Of a stretch of 64,000 bases of DNA, positions 35,400 through 46,270 are shown piece by piece. The stretch covers positions 15,294 to 79,293 of the forward strand of contig MNCI01036633.1 in NCBI GenBank assembly GCA_015680685.1. The letters are read 5' to 3'. Each line of letters starts with the position of its first letter. Within the stretch, counting starts at the first letter, position 1. The notes beneath the pieces were generated by a model. That model was not told the DNA's origin and did no database searches. It saw only the letters and a list, made by a program, of their open reading frames with translations. The DNA is from Gnetum montanum (Eukaryota; Streptophyta; Gnetopsida; Gnetales; Gnetaceae). The position numbers and the translations under genes are program-made.

Positions 35400-37900
35400 A
35401 AAAATTTCAAAACACAACTACATACCTCTCCCATGTGGCCTATCCTCACTTCCAACTAGGAGTGGTACATGGAAGAAATGTACCTCTTCTAGAGCAACAG
35501 GCAAGTAGATGCCACAGTGAAGATAAGGACATTAGTGTGTCCCACTCTATGGAGGTCATTGTAGAGGCCCTTGGATTATCAAATACCAAGGAAACCTTGG
35601 AAAAAATCCCAATGTAGGTGGACACCAAAGTGATGATAGAATGGATCCAGTGATGCTATGGAGTGGACCATAAGGAGAATGGTGCACTCACCAAGGTAGA
35701 GAAGGCATACTTCAAAATCACAACCTACCACCTTAACTCAACAATGAAGCTAAGTAAAATCACTACCTTTTCTATCCATATGTGTCCTACTCTAAGTGGT
35801 AAATTTCCTATCAACCTCCTATTGCTTATATTCCTTGAAATTGAGAAGCACTTCAAAGAGAATGAGTGTGGGAGGAAGACACTCCTCTTTCCGTGCTTAA
35901 TCAGAAAATTGTGCAAAAGGGATGGCACCCTTCATCATGCTTTTGCTACCTCTTGGCAAGAGATGAAAGATATAGCACCCACCAAGTTACAAGAAGAGGA
36001 GCAGCCACCACCATCATCCACTCTAGACAAAAAAACATCGAAGGATCATGCTGCCATTGAGCACATGCACAAGCTCTATGAACAACTCCTGTAGTAGTAG
36101 CAAGCAGGACTAAGTGATGGTAAATCATCAATGTCTCGACCCATGTTAAGCCATCTCAATAAAGTTACCAAAACCATTAGTTGATTGGAGGAGACTATAC
36201 CATTTTTTCTACCCAAAGGATACAGGTACCCACAAGGTCAAATCCTAGTGCCCATGAAGTGACAGTGTCCCTCCTAGGATAACAATAATTCCTAGAGATT
36301 TCTAAGAATTCTACCACTTTCTTAATGCACCTGGAGAAGGGTGAGGGGGCAACTATCTTAGTGATGTAGTATCAAGGGTAGGAGATAGCAGTAGAAGTGG
36401 TGATTGATCATGTGACAGAAGCATTAAATTCTCCTATAGCCTTTGTGCCAAATATTAATGCACTTAGGGACATGTAAACATCCACAGGAGTAGCAAGTGG
36501 GAGGCTAAGTATAGCCTAGCACAATGAGGTGCTAGAACGATTGGTGGAAACCAAGAAATCACCTCCAAAGATCTTTAATCTCCCGAATACCATTGTTGCA
36601 ACCTGATCAGAGCTACTAGAAGCTAAGGGCAAGCTCATTATCATCAATGCCCAACTTGAGGTAGCCACTTTAAAAAACATATGATTGGGTATCAAGGTTG
36701 TGGAATTGAGAGCCTAGTTAGCTGATCCCACTACTCTAAGCTAGGATATGACAAGGAATGAATATTTCCTACAGCTTCAAAATAAGCTAAGAGAGATTAA
36801 GAGAGAAAAGGAGGAGGTAGTCTTTGATGCATTCCTCTCAGAAGCTATAGGCTACAATATTGAGAAGGACTTGTTAGAAGTCTTCAAGGAGAATGTAGTT
36901 TTGACCAAAGACATTCATTGCCTACAAAATGTTGAGATACAAAAAAAACAAATGCTAGAATTTTTGTGACAACAATAAGAGCAACTTGCCAAGATGAACT
37001 TGGATTTGAGGAGATTGGCTATTGAAAATCAAAATCTCTTAATGGAGGAGGTTTATGCTCTTCATTAGAAAGTAGTAATTGAGGTAATCGACTAGAATAA
37101 TGAGGCCCTAAAATTTGAAAGGATAAAAAATCATTACATGAACCAAGTTGGGCTGCTCCACAAGGAGATGAATGAAAAAGAAATTCAACTAGCGAAGGAA
37201 AAAGTGAATGAGGCCCTCCAGTAACTTCAACAAGGAGGTGATGTGTGGCAACTCATCTTTGATGGACTCAACACATACAAAAATGTTGAAATCCACCTAA
37301 AGGAGTTGCAGATTGAAGAGATGACAAGATCTATGAAGTTAGACAACCTCTGGTATGCAAACTTGGCAATGCTAAATTACCAAAAGGCCAAGGTTAGAAC
37401 TAGAGAAGTAAGTGATGAACCCTTATCTCTTGTACAAGGCAGAGTTCAAGAACCACAAGGACATGAAACAAAAGATAAAAATAGCTAATGTTAAGCTTGA
37501 AGTTCTTTGCACATGCTTCACAAATCAATGATTAGTCACAAAGAATCTAGTGAAGAGTATGAATGACTACCAGGCACCATAAAATTCTCTTAAAACATTA
37601 AACATTGAATGCAAACAATTCACTACCTGGTTCATCAATATTAAGGATTTGTGCCTAGCCATGCCCTATCTATGGACTATTCCCATACTAGCTCACATTG
37701 GTGACACCGCGTGGACTATGTATGATCCTTCAAGTAAGGAGGAGAAGATAAAAGCACTACTAGATGCTTTTTGTCTTCCACCAGAAGTAGTACTTGCAAC
37801 AAGACAACTGCAACCACCTTAGCCTCAATCATCACATGCACTGGAGGTAGGGGAAGATCCTTCAACACCTCAGGATCCTCCACGTCTTGAGACTATTTGA
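35400..37900 (+). pseudogene. Element B extra ORF: plant-transposon-protein-like domain plus coiled coil
   Basis: The N-terminal part (35435-36094) has TKVEKAYFKITTYHLNST, TTFSIHMCPTLSGKFPINL and LLFPCLIRKLCKRDG. That order (a short-codon region, a basal 'gkpinvg' strand, then FPsLI..LCrraG) recalls the putative plant transposon protein domain found in Athila-type extra ORFs; this is inference from memory of the family. A long Lys/Glu/Leu-rich heptad-like part follows at 36748-37488 (LQNKLREIKREKEEVVFDAF, KEKVNEAL), then a tail DTAWTMYDPSSKEEKIKALL ending near 37897. The tail recurs at 194-371. Several stops break it. The position between integrase and the 3' LTR is where Athila elements carry env-like ORFs; I see no clear membrane segment. 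Confidence 0.6.
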
Positions 37901-38139
37901 TCTTTTTCTCATCTTCAGTTGTCAAAGGAGTTCCATATATCAATTTTTGTAAAGGTGTTCAATTTTATTTTCATGAACACCCATTTTTATAATTATTTTC
38001 AATCTATACACTTGGGGACTTAGCATCAGTTATTGTGTTAGTTAGTCAATCAATGGTTTCATGCCTTTCTAAATTTTGTAAGAAGCTTGATCCTCCTTTT
38101 GTTCACTTGAGGACAAGTTTTTAGTTAGTCATGGGGATA

Positions 38140-38978
38140 TGATGAATCGTCATTGATGGGTTGCATTGATGGACATGTGTCGACACATCCCCATCAATGC
38201 ATGATTTGATATGTCAACACATATGCATTGACGTAGCATCTGAGTCTACCCATATAAATGTGTGCACCCATCGCATTTATGACATCAATTATTCAATAGC
38301 TTAGGGAAGTTCTTGTAGTTTTCTTCCATGATAGTTAGAATATTTTCTAAGTGCCTACAGTAAGAGTCAAGAAATGTACAGATCCTTATTCAAGCACTGA
38401 TGTACCTAGACATTTTAGTATGACAACAATAATGATGAACTTCCAGAAATACCTTGCAGTATTTGGAAATAGCTTAATCTTTACTTTAATGCACTTTATT
38501 ATTCATGTAATTTACTTTTATGTCCTTAGTTAATTATATAAGATTAATTAAGACACATAAGTACGACCACCTCAAACATAATGTTAACACTTGGTAATCC
38601 TAGTAGCGCTAGCACTTGGTAACCCACAACGTTGTGACATGTTCAAGATGTGTACAATAGGTGGAACCAGATACTGATGTTAGAAAATATCTTAAGGCAT
38701 TATTTAGTTTATTAGATTAATTAATACTTAATCACTTTGTTTTACACTTAGGATAAAATAGATAAAAATATAAAATTATACAAATCATGTACCTTGGTTA
38801 CACTTAACCATATGCTTGTACTTACACAAGTGAAACCAAGAAGACAACAATTCCATCCTTAGGTTCACTACCTAGATAATGTACATTTAGAGAGTTAAAG
38901 TCTATGGAATTTGACAAGATTTCACATGAATGCTTGTAATTCGTATGGTTGGGCATAGGGTATACTCACTACTCATCA
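38140..38978 (+). mobile_element. Element B 3' LTR
   Basis: Starts TGATGAATCGTCATTG, ends CTACTCATCA, 839 bp. U3 has a dyad array around GTGTCGACAC (about 38150-38235). TATA-like CATATAAATG near 38251. The polypurine tract precedes it directly. Confidence 0.85.
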
Positions 38979-40510
38979 AGCCCCTTAAGTTAAAGGCTCT
39001 TCCTATAGGAATGGAATATGCATTTCTTAAGAATGGAATGTCAATCATTATCAATGACACACTTTCTTCCAAATAAAAAATAAATAAATTGTTGAAAGTT
39101 GTGAACAAATGGCCAACAGCCTTTTCCTGGTCATATCATGAGCTAACAAGGATCAATCCTCAAATATACTAGCATAGAATCTACATATATTTCTCTATCA
39201 AACCAAAAAGGTAGCCACAAAGATGATTGAACTCATAACTCAAGCAAATTGTGATAGGGGAGATTAAGAAACTCCTCAAAGCAAGGTTCATCTATCCAAT
39301 TATAGATAGCAAGTGGGTAGCCCACTCATTATTGTACCAAATAAGGAAGGAAATTAAAGAGTCTATATAGACTTTCAACTATTGAATATGGTAGCTTACA
39401 AAGACCATTTTCCATTGCAATTTTTGAACTAGGTGTTGGACATCATTGTGAGGCATTGTTGCTACAGTTTTCTGGACAATTATAGTGGTTATAACCAAAT
39501 CCAGATAGCACTCAAAGACTAGTCCAAGACTACATTCATGAGTCCTTGGGGAACTTTTGCATATAGAAAAATATCCTTTGGCCTATGTAATGCTCTTGCC
39601 ATGTTCCAACAATTAATCCTAAGCATCTTTCAACAATAAATTGGTAGCAAAGTAGAAGTCTTCATGGATGACTTTTCTACCTATGGGGCTACCTTTGAGT
39701 AAGCCTTGAACCACCTTGAGCAAGTTCTTCAATGGTATGTGGAGATAAATTTGAGGCTCAATTGGCAGAAGAGCCATCTGATGATTCAAGTGGGCATTGT
39801 CTTGGGACATAGGATTTCAAGCAAGGGGATTGAGGTAGACCTGGAGAAAGTACAATTCATCCAAGGAATAAGGAGGAAACCAAAGATAGTAAAAGATGTA
39901 AATTCATTCCTTAGCCACACTAATTACTATAGGTGCTTCATTGGAAACTTTTCAAAGATTTTCAAACTGTTGGTGGAGCTTAGAAAGAAAGATGCACTAT
40001 TCGTCTGGACTAAGAAATGCGAGAATGCATTCCAACATGTAAAGAAAAAACTCATAGAAACTTGAATGCTATGAGCACTAGACTGGTCCAGGCCATTCCA
40101 CATCATGATTGATACATCAAATTATGCTTTAGGGGTCATTTTTACATAGTTGGACAATCAGACATGTCCATATTGCATCCATTGTGCAAGAAGGAGCATT
40201 GTGGATGCACAACTAAACAACACCACCACTAAAAAAGGGGCTCATGAAAATGGTATATGCCTTAGAGAAATTCATACACTATGTGCTTGGATGCTAATTT
40301 TTTTGTGCACATCAACAATAGTGCTATCTAGTTCTTGATGAACAAGCCAACGATGAGCCCCATGTCATACAGTGGCTAGTGATCCTTCAAGAGTTTGATT
40401 TAACAATGATTAATCAAAAGGAGATCAAGAATGTCATTGTTGACCCCTTGTCTTATTTAAATGGGATAGCAAAGAGGATAATGGCCTACTATCTAACCAA
40501 TTTCCTCATG
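38979..40510 (+). pseudogene. Element A RT and RNase H (after the B insertion), broken
   Basis: RT text: GEIKKLLKARFIYPIIDS, YYSFLDNYSGYNQI-like (CYSFLDNYSGYNQIQIAL near 39460), FMDDFSTYGATFE at 39663-39700, so the catalytic FMDD is kept. The open frame 39706-40065 spans the thumb and connection (VDLEKVQFIQGIRRKPKIVK, KMRSFLSH-like NSFLSHTNYYRCFIGNFSKI, KKDALFVWTKKCENAFQHVK). RNase H follows to about 40480 with frameshifts. Confidence 0.8.
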
Positions 40511-40549
40511 AACTCCTCTTTGCTAGTGTTGTTAATGTTCAAAGTCTCA

Positions 40550-41450
40550 AATAAATGAACTCGTACGATCACATCCTCTCCTATCTACTCACACAAGAGA
40601 TGCCACAAGAGTGGAACAACAATTTCTTCATCAAGCCAAGCACTCCATAGAAATCAAAGGCAACCTCTATAAGAGTTACACAGATGACTTGGTACAATTT
40701 TGTATCCATGATACAGATCAACATCAAGTCCTCAGGATGTCCACAAAGGTCCTTGTGAAGGCCACTATGCTAGAAAAGGAACAATCATTATGGTAGGGTA
40801 TTATTGACCAATGATCTTTAGGAATGTGCATCACTTCTTCTATTATTGTAATAGGTACCAATGTGGTGAAGGAATGACTGTGTGAATGGAAGATCCCCAA
40901 TAGTGGATTCAATCACTAGAGCCTTTCAATTTTTGGGGAATTGACTTGACTTCATGAGGCTCATCAAACCCATGTCAAATAGAAAGGCATATATCATCAT
41001 GGTGGTTGAATATTGCACTAAGTGAGCTAAAGCCACTACTATTACTAATTGTTCATCTTCTATGGTGGCATGATTTGTACAAAAAAATGTTGTAAATAGG
41101 TTTGGTATTCCATAGGCACTAATTTCAAATAATGGAACACATTTCACTAGTACCACTTTTTGAAGGCTCATGCAATGCTTAGGGGTTGAACATAAACTAA
41201 TAACTGCATACCACACCGAAGCCAATAGTCAAGCAAAGGTCACCAATAGGGAAATCACAAATATACTAACATGCACAATTAATAAGTATAGAAAGGGCTA
41301 GAGCAGTAAACTCAATGATGCTCTTTGGGCTTATCGTTCAACATGGAAACTTCCTATCGGTTGTTCTCTCTATGTGTTAGTGTATGGGAAACTTGCAACA
41401 CTTCCCATCTAAACAGAGCTTTGTATACTTTCAATGGCCTATGACCTTGA
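40550..41450 (+). pseudogene. Element A integrase, broken
   Basis: Core motifs: LISNNGTHF near 41118-41148, then GVEHKLITAYHTEANSQAKVTN near 41185-41245. NNG in place of DNG and AKV in place of AEV each remove a catalytic acid. The C-terminal block (YGKLATLPI, LSMAYDLDLDP) ends near 41460. Confidence 0.75.
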
Positions 41451-42413
41451 CCTAGATCCCAAAGAGAAAGATTGATGAATCTCAACACGCTAGATGAAAA
41501 TTGCTTAGTGGTCCTATCATTGAATGAAGTCAACAAGGCACACAACAAGCAACACCATGACCTTAGAATAAGAAAAATCAAATTTCAACCAAGAGATAAG
41601 ATGCTCTACTAGAACCCCATGCATGTACCTTAACATACAAAATTTCAAATGCTATGGAAGGGTCCTTACATTATACATGAAACTTTTCCATCTAGGGACA
41701 TGAAGATCTACCATCTTGCTAGCCCAAATAAAAGATGGTCAACATGCAACAAATTAAACCTTTGCTAGAGACAAGAATAATCAGTGGTCAAGCATGCTCA
41801 GCCTTTGAATCTCTCCCTTCTAACTTAGTCATGGGGAAGATGGTCATTCATGCTAACATTCTATAGTGACTTCTCAGTTTTTCAACTTTTTTGTTTTACA
41901 TCGTTCTTTATACATTTTTCATTTCTTAAATATTTTGCAATTTCTTTTATATTTTTCCTTATTTGAATTTTGTTACATGTTTTATTATTCTTTATTACCA
42001 AAAGGACTTGGTGCCAACTACAACTACTAATTGATGGTGGTTCATTGAATTATATTGATTAAATTAATTGCTTAATGACTAGATTTCACCGTTGAATTCT
42101 AACATCAATTAATGAGACATTAGTTTTTTTTCATGATATTAGGCAGTGTGCTCACATCATCCATCCATTCCACTTCACACCATGGTGTTCTCTTGTTTTG
42201 GAAGAATGAGGTCCTTTATTAAGAACTTATAAAGAACCCGTGACCTCAGTACTTTTCACACTTGAAACGAATCAAGTGGATTTGACAAGGATGTGGCTTC
42301 AAGGGGACTTTTCACCTTTTGTACCTACCTACCATCTAGACTTTTATGGGTATTCTCATTGATTCCTCACCATTTCTATTGTCAATTAATAACAAGAAGT
42401 AATCTCTTTGCAG
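41451..42413 (+). other. Element A 3' non-coding module, truncated
   Basis: AACTTAGTCATGGGGAAGATGG near 41825-41845 is a copy of the polypurine-like motif after integrase. T-rich sequence and the conserved ATGTGGCTTCAAGGGGACTT stretch (about 42289-42310) follow. Similarity ends near 42413, where element C begins in the opposite direction. Confidence 0.65.
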
Positions 42414-42828
42414 TGGTAGATGATATACAATCCATAACAGCGGCTGCTTTTGCCCACTTTGTGAAATAGTCAACAACAACAACAATGTAGGCTTTTCCAT
42501 TAGACATTGGTATAATAGGCCCCATAAAATCAATTCCCCATATGTCAAAGGGTTCTAAAGGTTGAATCCATTGTTGTGGAACCTCCATCCTAGCAATCAT
42601 TCCCCCATCACATTGGCAACACTCACAAAATTTGACAAAATGATGAGTGTCTTAGAACAATGTAGTCCAATAATATCCTGCAAGCAAGATTTAATGGTTG
42701 TTTGTCTCCCTACGTAACGACCCCCACAAGGGCCCTCATGAGCATCTTGAAAAACTTGTAATTGATCTACATCGGGAACACACCATCGAACCAAGCCATC
42801 GGGACATACCTTATAAAGGTTCCTGTTG
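42414..42828 (-). pseudogene. Element C integrase fragment
   Basis: Minus-strand reading gives the pre-finger region VRWCVPDVDQLQVFQDAHEG, then MIARMEVPQQWIQPLEPFDI and WGIDFMGP with the first catalytic Asp intact, then VVVVDYFTKWAKAAAVMDCI. The frame leaves the family at the junction near 42414, so the second and third catalytic residues are absent. Confidence 0.85.
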
Positions 42829-42833
42829 ATTTC

Positions 42834-43667
42834 TGATGAGTCATGGTCTATCAAGCCCAGTTATCAGAGCCTTATTATCGAAGCCTTGATACAAGATATG
42901 GTCTGTCAAGCCCAATTATCANAGTAGTCACACTTAAATGCTCGTGATCAAGTCATACTCATTCCGCGTTTAACAAGAGTTTAGGGTAAGAAGAGATTAA
43001 CTAAGAAAGCAGTAAATAATAATTAAGTAAATAATTAAGCTAAGTGAATGTTGCAATGATGAAGTAATCTCGATCTTTATTTCCAGTCATGTGCGTGTCC
43101 AAGTACGTCACACTCGAATAAAGGTGCCGTACAATTACCACACTGTGGGCATATACTAGGAGGAAAAGGGTTGAGAGAAAAATAAGAACTAAAAGCAAAA
43201 CTTAACTATAAGGACTAACTTTCAGAATAAGGAAATCTACCTCTTATTTATAGAAATTGAGGTAGGCCGTAATATCCTGTACGCGATATCGTGGGTGTGG
43301 ACGTGATATCGTAGATGCGATATTACGGCTCCGATAACTAGGCCTGATAGATCATATCTTGTATCAGGGCTTCGATAACAGGGCTTCGATAACTGGGCTC
43401 CGATAATTGGGCCTGACAGATCATATCTTGTATTAGGGCTTCGATAATTGGGCTCTGATAATTGGGCTTGACAGACCATATCTTGTATCAAGGCTTCGAT
43501 AATAAGGCTCTGATAACTGGGCTTGATAGACCATGACTCATNTCAAACTGTGACCTAAGAATAACTGTCCATATGCCATAACTAGTCCATCTTCAAAGTT
43601 CGACCGGATCGTGCATGAAACGCTCGTATTCGTATGGTTGAGTGTAGGGGTACCTCGCCACTCATCA
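42834..43667 (+). mobile_element. Solo LTR in element C, with an inverted middle block
   Basis: Ends TGATGAGTCATGG and CGCCACTCATCA. The target duplication ATTTC is at 42829-42833 and 43668-43672, and removing the insert joins the integrase/RNase H linker of C cleanly (relatives read GTTGATTTCCATGAA there). Left 88 bp and right 125 bp are in plus orientation. The block between two single N (42922, 43542) reads as an LTR in minus orientation, with TATA (TTATTTATAGAA) and AATAAAGATCGAGATT in complement. Confidence 0.85.
43330..43530 (-). repeat. GATAATTGGGC tandem repeats in LTR U3
   Basis: Short units of the form GATAAYTGGGCTYC (14 bp) are mixed with 41-bp units that add TGACAGATCATATCTTGTAT. 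Five to eight short units are visible. The same units make up 42840-42921 in the opposite direction. Confidence 0.8.
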
Positions 43668-43672
43668 ATTTC

Positions 43673-44165
43673 CATGAAATATTTGGCTCGATGTAGAAAC
43701 TGTTGTTTCTTTTTAATATCTAACTCTTGTGGTGTTTCTTGTGTAAGGAGATAGGTAAGAATGTTATTATACCAATTTATTTCCATGGTTAATTGATTAT
43801 TTACTATACCTGCAAAGAGAAATTCATTAGGAAAGTGATCAAAAAGTGAATATTCATCCTCTTTGTTGTCCCATCTTAACCGAGATAAATGATCAGCAAC
43901 AACGTTCTTGATGCCTTTACAATCTATGATCATAAGATCGAACTCTTGTAAGATTACGATCCATCGTATGATGTGAGGGCTCATGGTTGGTTGATTCAGT
44001 AGAAACTGAATTCCACTATGGTCTGTGTGTACAAATACCTTATAGCCCAATAAATAGTGCCTAAACTTATCTAGTGCAAACACCATATCCATTAACACTT
44101 TTTCTGTTGTGGTGTAGTTAAGTTGTGCACTAGCAATACTTCGACTCATGCAGTGAATGTAATAG
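43673..44165 (-). pseudogene. Element C RNase H and linker
   Basis: The open frame 43538-44149 (its 3' part lies in the solo LTR) reads AQLNYTTTEKVLMDMVFALD, HTDHSGIQFLLNQP, VVADHLSRL, FDHFPNEFLFAGI. Family-typical Asp in TDHS and ADH are kept. Confidence 0.8.
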
Positions 44166-44169
44166 GGTC

Positions 44170-45140
44170 GTTTCTAGTCATCTAACTGCATGAGTACGGC
44201 TCCTAAGGGAAAGTTGGATGCATCAATCATTATATGGAATGACTTGGACCAATCAAGAGCTTGTAGAATGGGTGTTTCTACAAGCTTGTGTTTCAAGGTT
44301 TGGAAAGCTAGTTCACATTCCTTGGTCCATTCAAAAGGTACATCCTTATTTGTTAGTTCAACCAATGGTTTTGCAACCTTTGAAAAGTTTCTATGAATTT
44401 TCTATAATAGCCAATGTGTCCAAGGAATGATCGGATGTCTTTTACAGTTTTAGGTTGGCATGTGATTCCTTGAATGACTTTGATCTTTTTGGGGTCTACC
44501 TCTATCCTTGTTTGTGAAATCTTATGCCCTAATACTACGTCTTCTTGGACCATTAAATGGCTTTTTTTCCAGTTGAGCCTAAAATTGGTTTCAACACATC
44601 ATTTTAGTACTTTCTCTAATCGGTCCAATGCTTGATTGAAGTCTACTCTGTAGGTGGAGAAATCATCCATGAAGACCTCTACACCATTCCCTATTTGCTA
44701 CTAAAAGATACTTAGAACCAAATGTTGAAATGTTGTAGGAGCATTGCACAAGCCAAAGGGCATCTATTTGTATGCAAATGTCCCCCAAGGACTTGTAAAT
44801 GTGGTCTTGGCTTAGTCTTTTGGTGCTATTTGGATTTTCTTGTATCCGTTGTACCCATCCAGAAAACTATAGTAGCGATGCCTTACAATGGTTTCTAAGA
44901 CCTAGTCAATGAATGAAAATGGAAAGTGGTCTTTGAATGTTGCCATGTTCAGTAGCCTAAAGTCTATACAGATTCTCCATTTACCTTCCTTTTTGGGCAC
45001 AATGACTAAGAAACTAACCCATTCACTATCAGCAATGGGGTAGATGAACCAAGCTTTTAGAAGTTGTTCAATTTCTTCTTTAACCACTTGCTTCAGCTTT
45101 GGGTTCAATCACCTTTGCGGTTATCGTCGAGGCTTCATGG
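44170..45140 (-). pseudogene. Element C reverse transcriptase, nearly readable
   Basis: Motifs in order: [104 protein letters not shown], then VPFEWTKECELAFQTL and a RNase H start FHIMIDASNFPLGAVLM. All three RT catalytic Asp are visible. A few stops (TAG at Gln positions, one frameshift near 44400) break it. Confidence 0.85.
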
Positions 45141-45249
45141 AGGGGTTAGTGTAAATCCTATGTTGGCATATCTTAGGGTCTATTCTAGTTAATTCAAGAT
45201 ATGACCAAGCAAAGAATTTCAACTATTTGTTTAGCATTTTCAACAATCT

Positions 45250-46270
45250 CTCTTTTTGTTAAGGAGTGAGCTTAGCATTAATAATTACCGATTTTCCATT
45301 TTTGTGAAATGTATACTCCATATCAGTGGGCAACGATTTTAACTCAAGGGGCTCTTGCTTAAAGTTGTCAGGGATTTCCAACTTTTCCCAGTTGATATTT
45401 TCAATGTCAAGACTTGGAAGTTGGCAATAAACTTGCTCTAATGTGTCTATGCTATCAATGTAAGCACAAGTTAAACCCTCAGTTGGTTCCATGCATATAG
45501 TTGAATTGCTTTGTTGGTTAGTTGTCAGCCACTGGGTGCCTTCCTATCTTGTGGCTGCTGCATACAGGCATCTTTGTATGTTAGTTACTTGTGCACACTG
45601 GTTGCATGCAAGCAATGTTAAACATTGTACAAACCAGGACTTCTGCATGCAATTACATCCTATGTCATTGTATGCAATGCACAACACTTTCTTCTTCTGG
45701 ATCTTTTCGAACATATTTTCCTTTGATATCTTTATGGAAAGATCACGTATTCCTAGGCATGCATCAATTGTGCTTAGCCATACTCTTCCCATTATGATTG
45801 GAAAGTCCCCCTTACATTTGTTGACTTGAATCACTAGGAAGTCAGCTAGATATGACCATCCACAAAAAGTGGTGACGATGTCCTCCACTAGTTCTAATGG
45901 GACAATGATAGACTAGTTGGCCAGCTCTAAACATATGTTACTCTTTTTTAGTGGAGGCAGGTTCTTGAGAGATTAAGTTAACACTAGAACCTAAATCCAA
46001 AAGAGCTTTGCAAGGTTCATTCCCAGCAATTTGTAAATATATAAGAGGACTTATAGGATCAGAGAATTTCCTAGGAAGATGGCCAGCCTTAATCCAATCG
46101 GTAATAACATGCATCAACATGACTGTGTGTGTTGCATATGTCCTTTGGTTTGAAGGGAGTTTCAAAGTTTCGAATGATGGTGAGGCCTTTGGAGAGTTAG
46201 CCGCTTGTGACTGCAAGGACTTGGTTGGGCTGTTGGTCCTAAAGAAAGGTCTCTTCTTTACACGGTTGAC
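45250..46270 (-). pseudogene. Element C aspartic protease region
   Basis: CKALLDLGSSVNLISQE (near 45960-46020) is the active-site loop in its best form here. The distal FPIIMGRVWLSTIDACLGI and the Cys-rich linker (CIAYNDIGCNCMQ) are in 45544-45888, and the acidic linker to RT is at 45259-45492. A break near 45930-45960 separates the parts. Confidence 0.75.

Larger units (their letters stand above)
26288..38978 (+). mobile_element. Element B: complete Athila-like element nested in A (12.7 kb)
   Basis: The LTRs are at 26288-27076 and 38140-38978. The flanking 5-mers are AGCCT (26283-26287) and AGCCC (38979-38983), a target duplication with one change. Internal order: primer-binding site, gag, protease, RT, RNase H, integrase, a long spacer with an internal U3-like array, an extra ORF and a polypurine tract (TCATGGGGATA, 38129-38139). 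This full Athila layout is the best reference for the other copies here. All frames carry stops, mainly TAG, TAA and TGA in place of Gln or Trp codons. Confidence 0.9.
21905..42413 (+). mobile_element. Element A: Athila-like element, host of element B, 3'-truncated
   Basis: The element has a 5' LTR 21905-22754, a primer-binding site, gag and protease up to 26287, then the insertion of element B, then RT, RNase H, integrase and part of the 3' module from 38979 to about 42413. There it meets element C, which runs in the opposite direction. No 3' LTR is present. The internal match on either side of B is continuous: the gag-pol linker ends AGAGCCT before B and resumes AGCCCCTTAAG after it. Confidence 0.85.

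Noticed and set aside
43261-43530. Regular repeats looking like a CRISPR array
   Set aside because: Units are contiguous and variable in length with no spacers, in a plant LTR; they are U3 tandem repeats.
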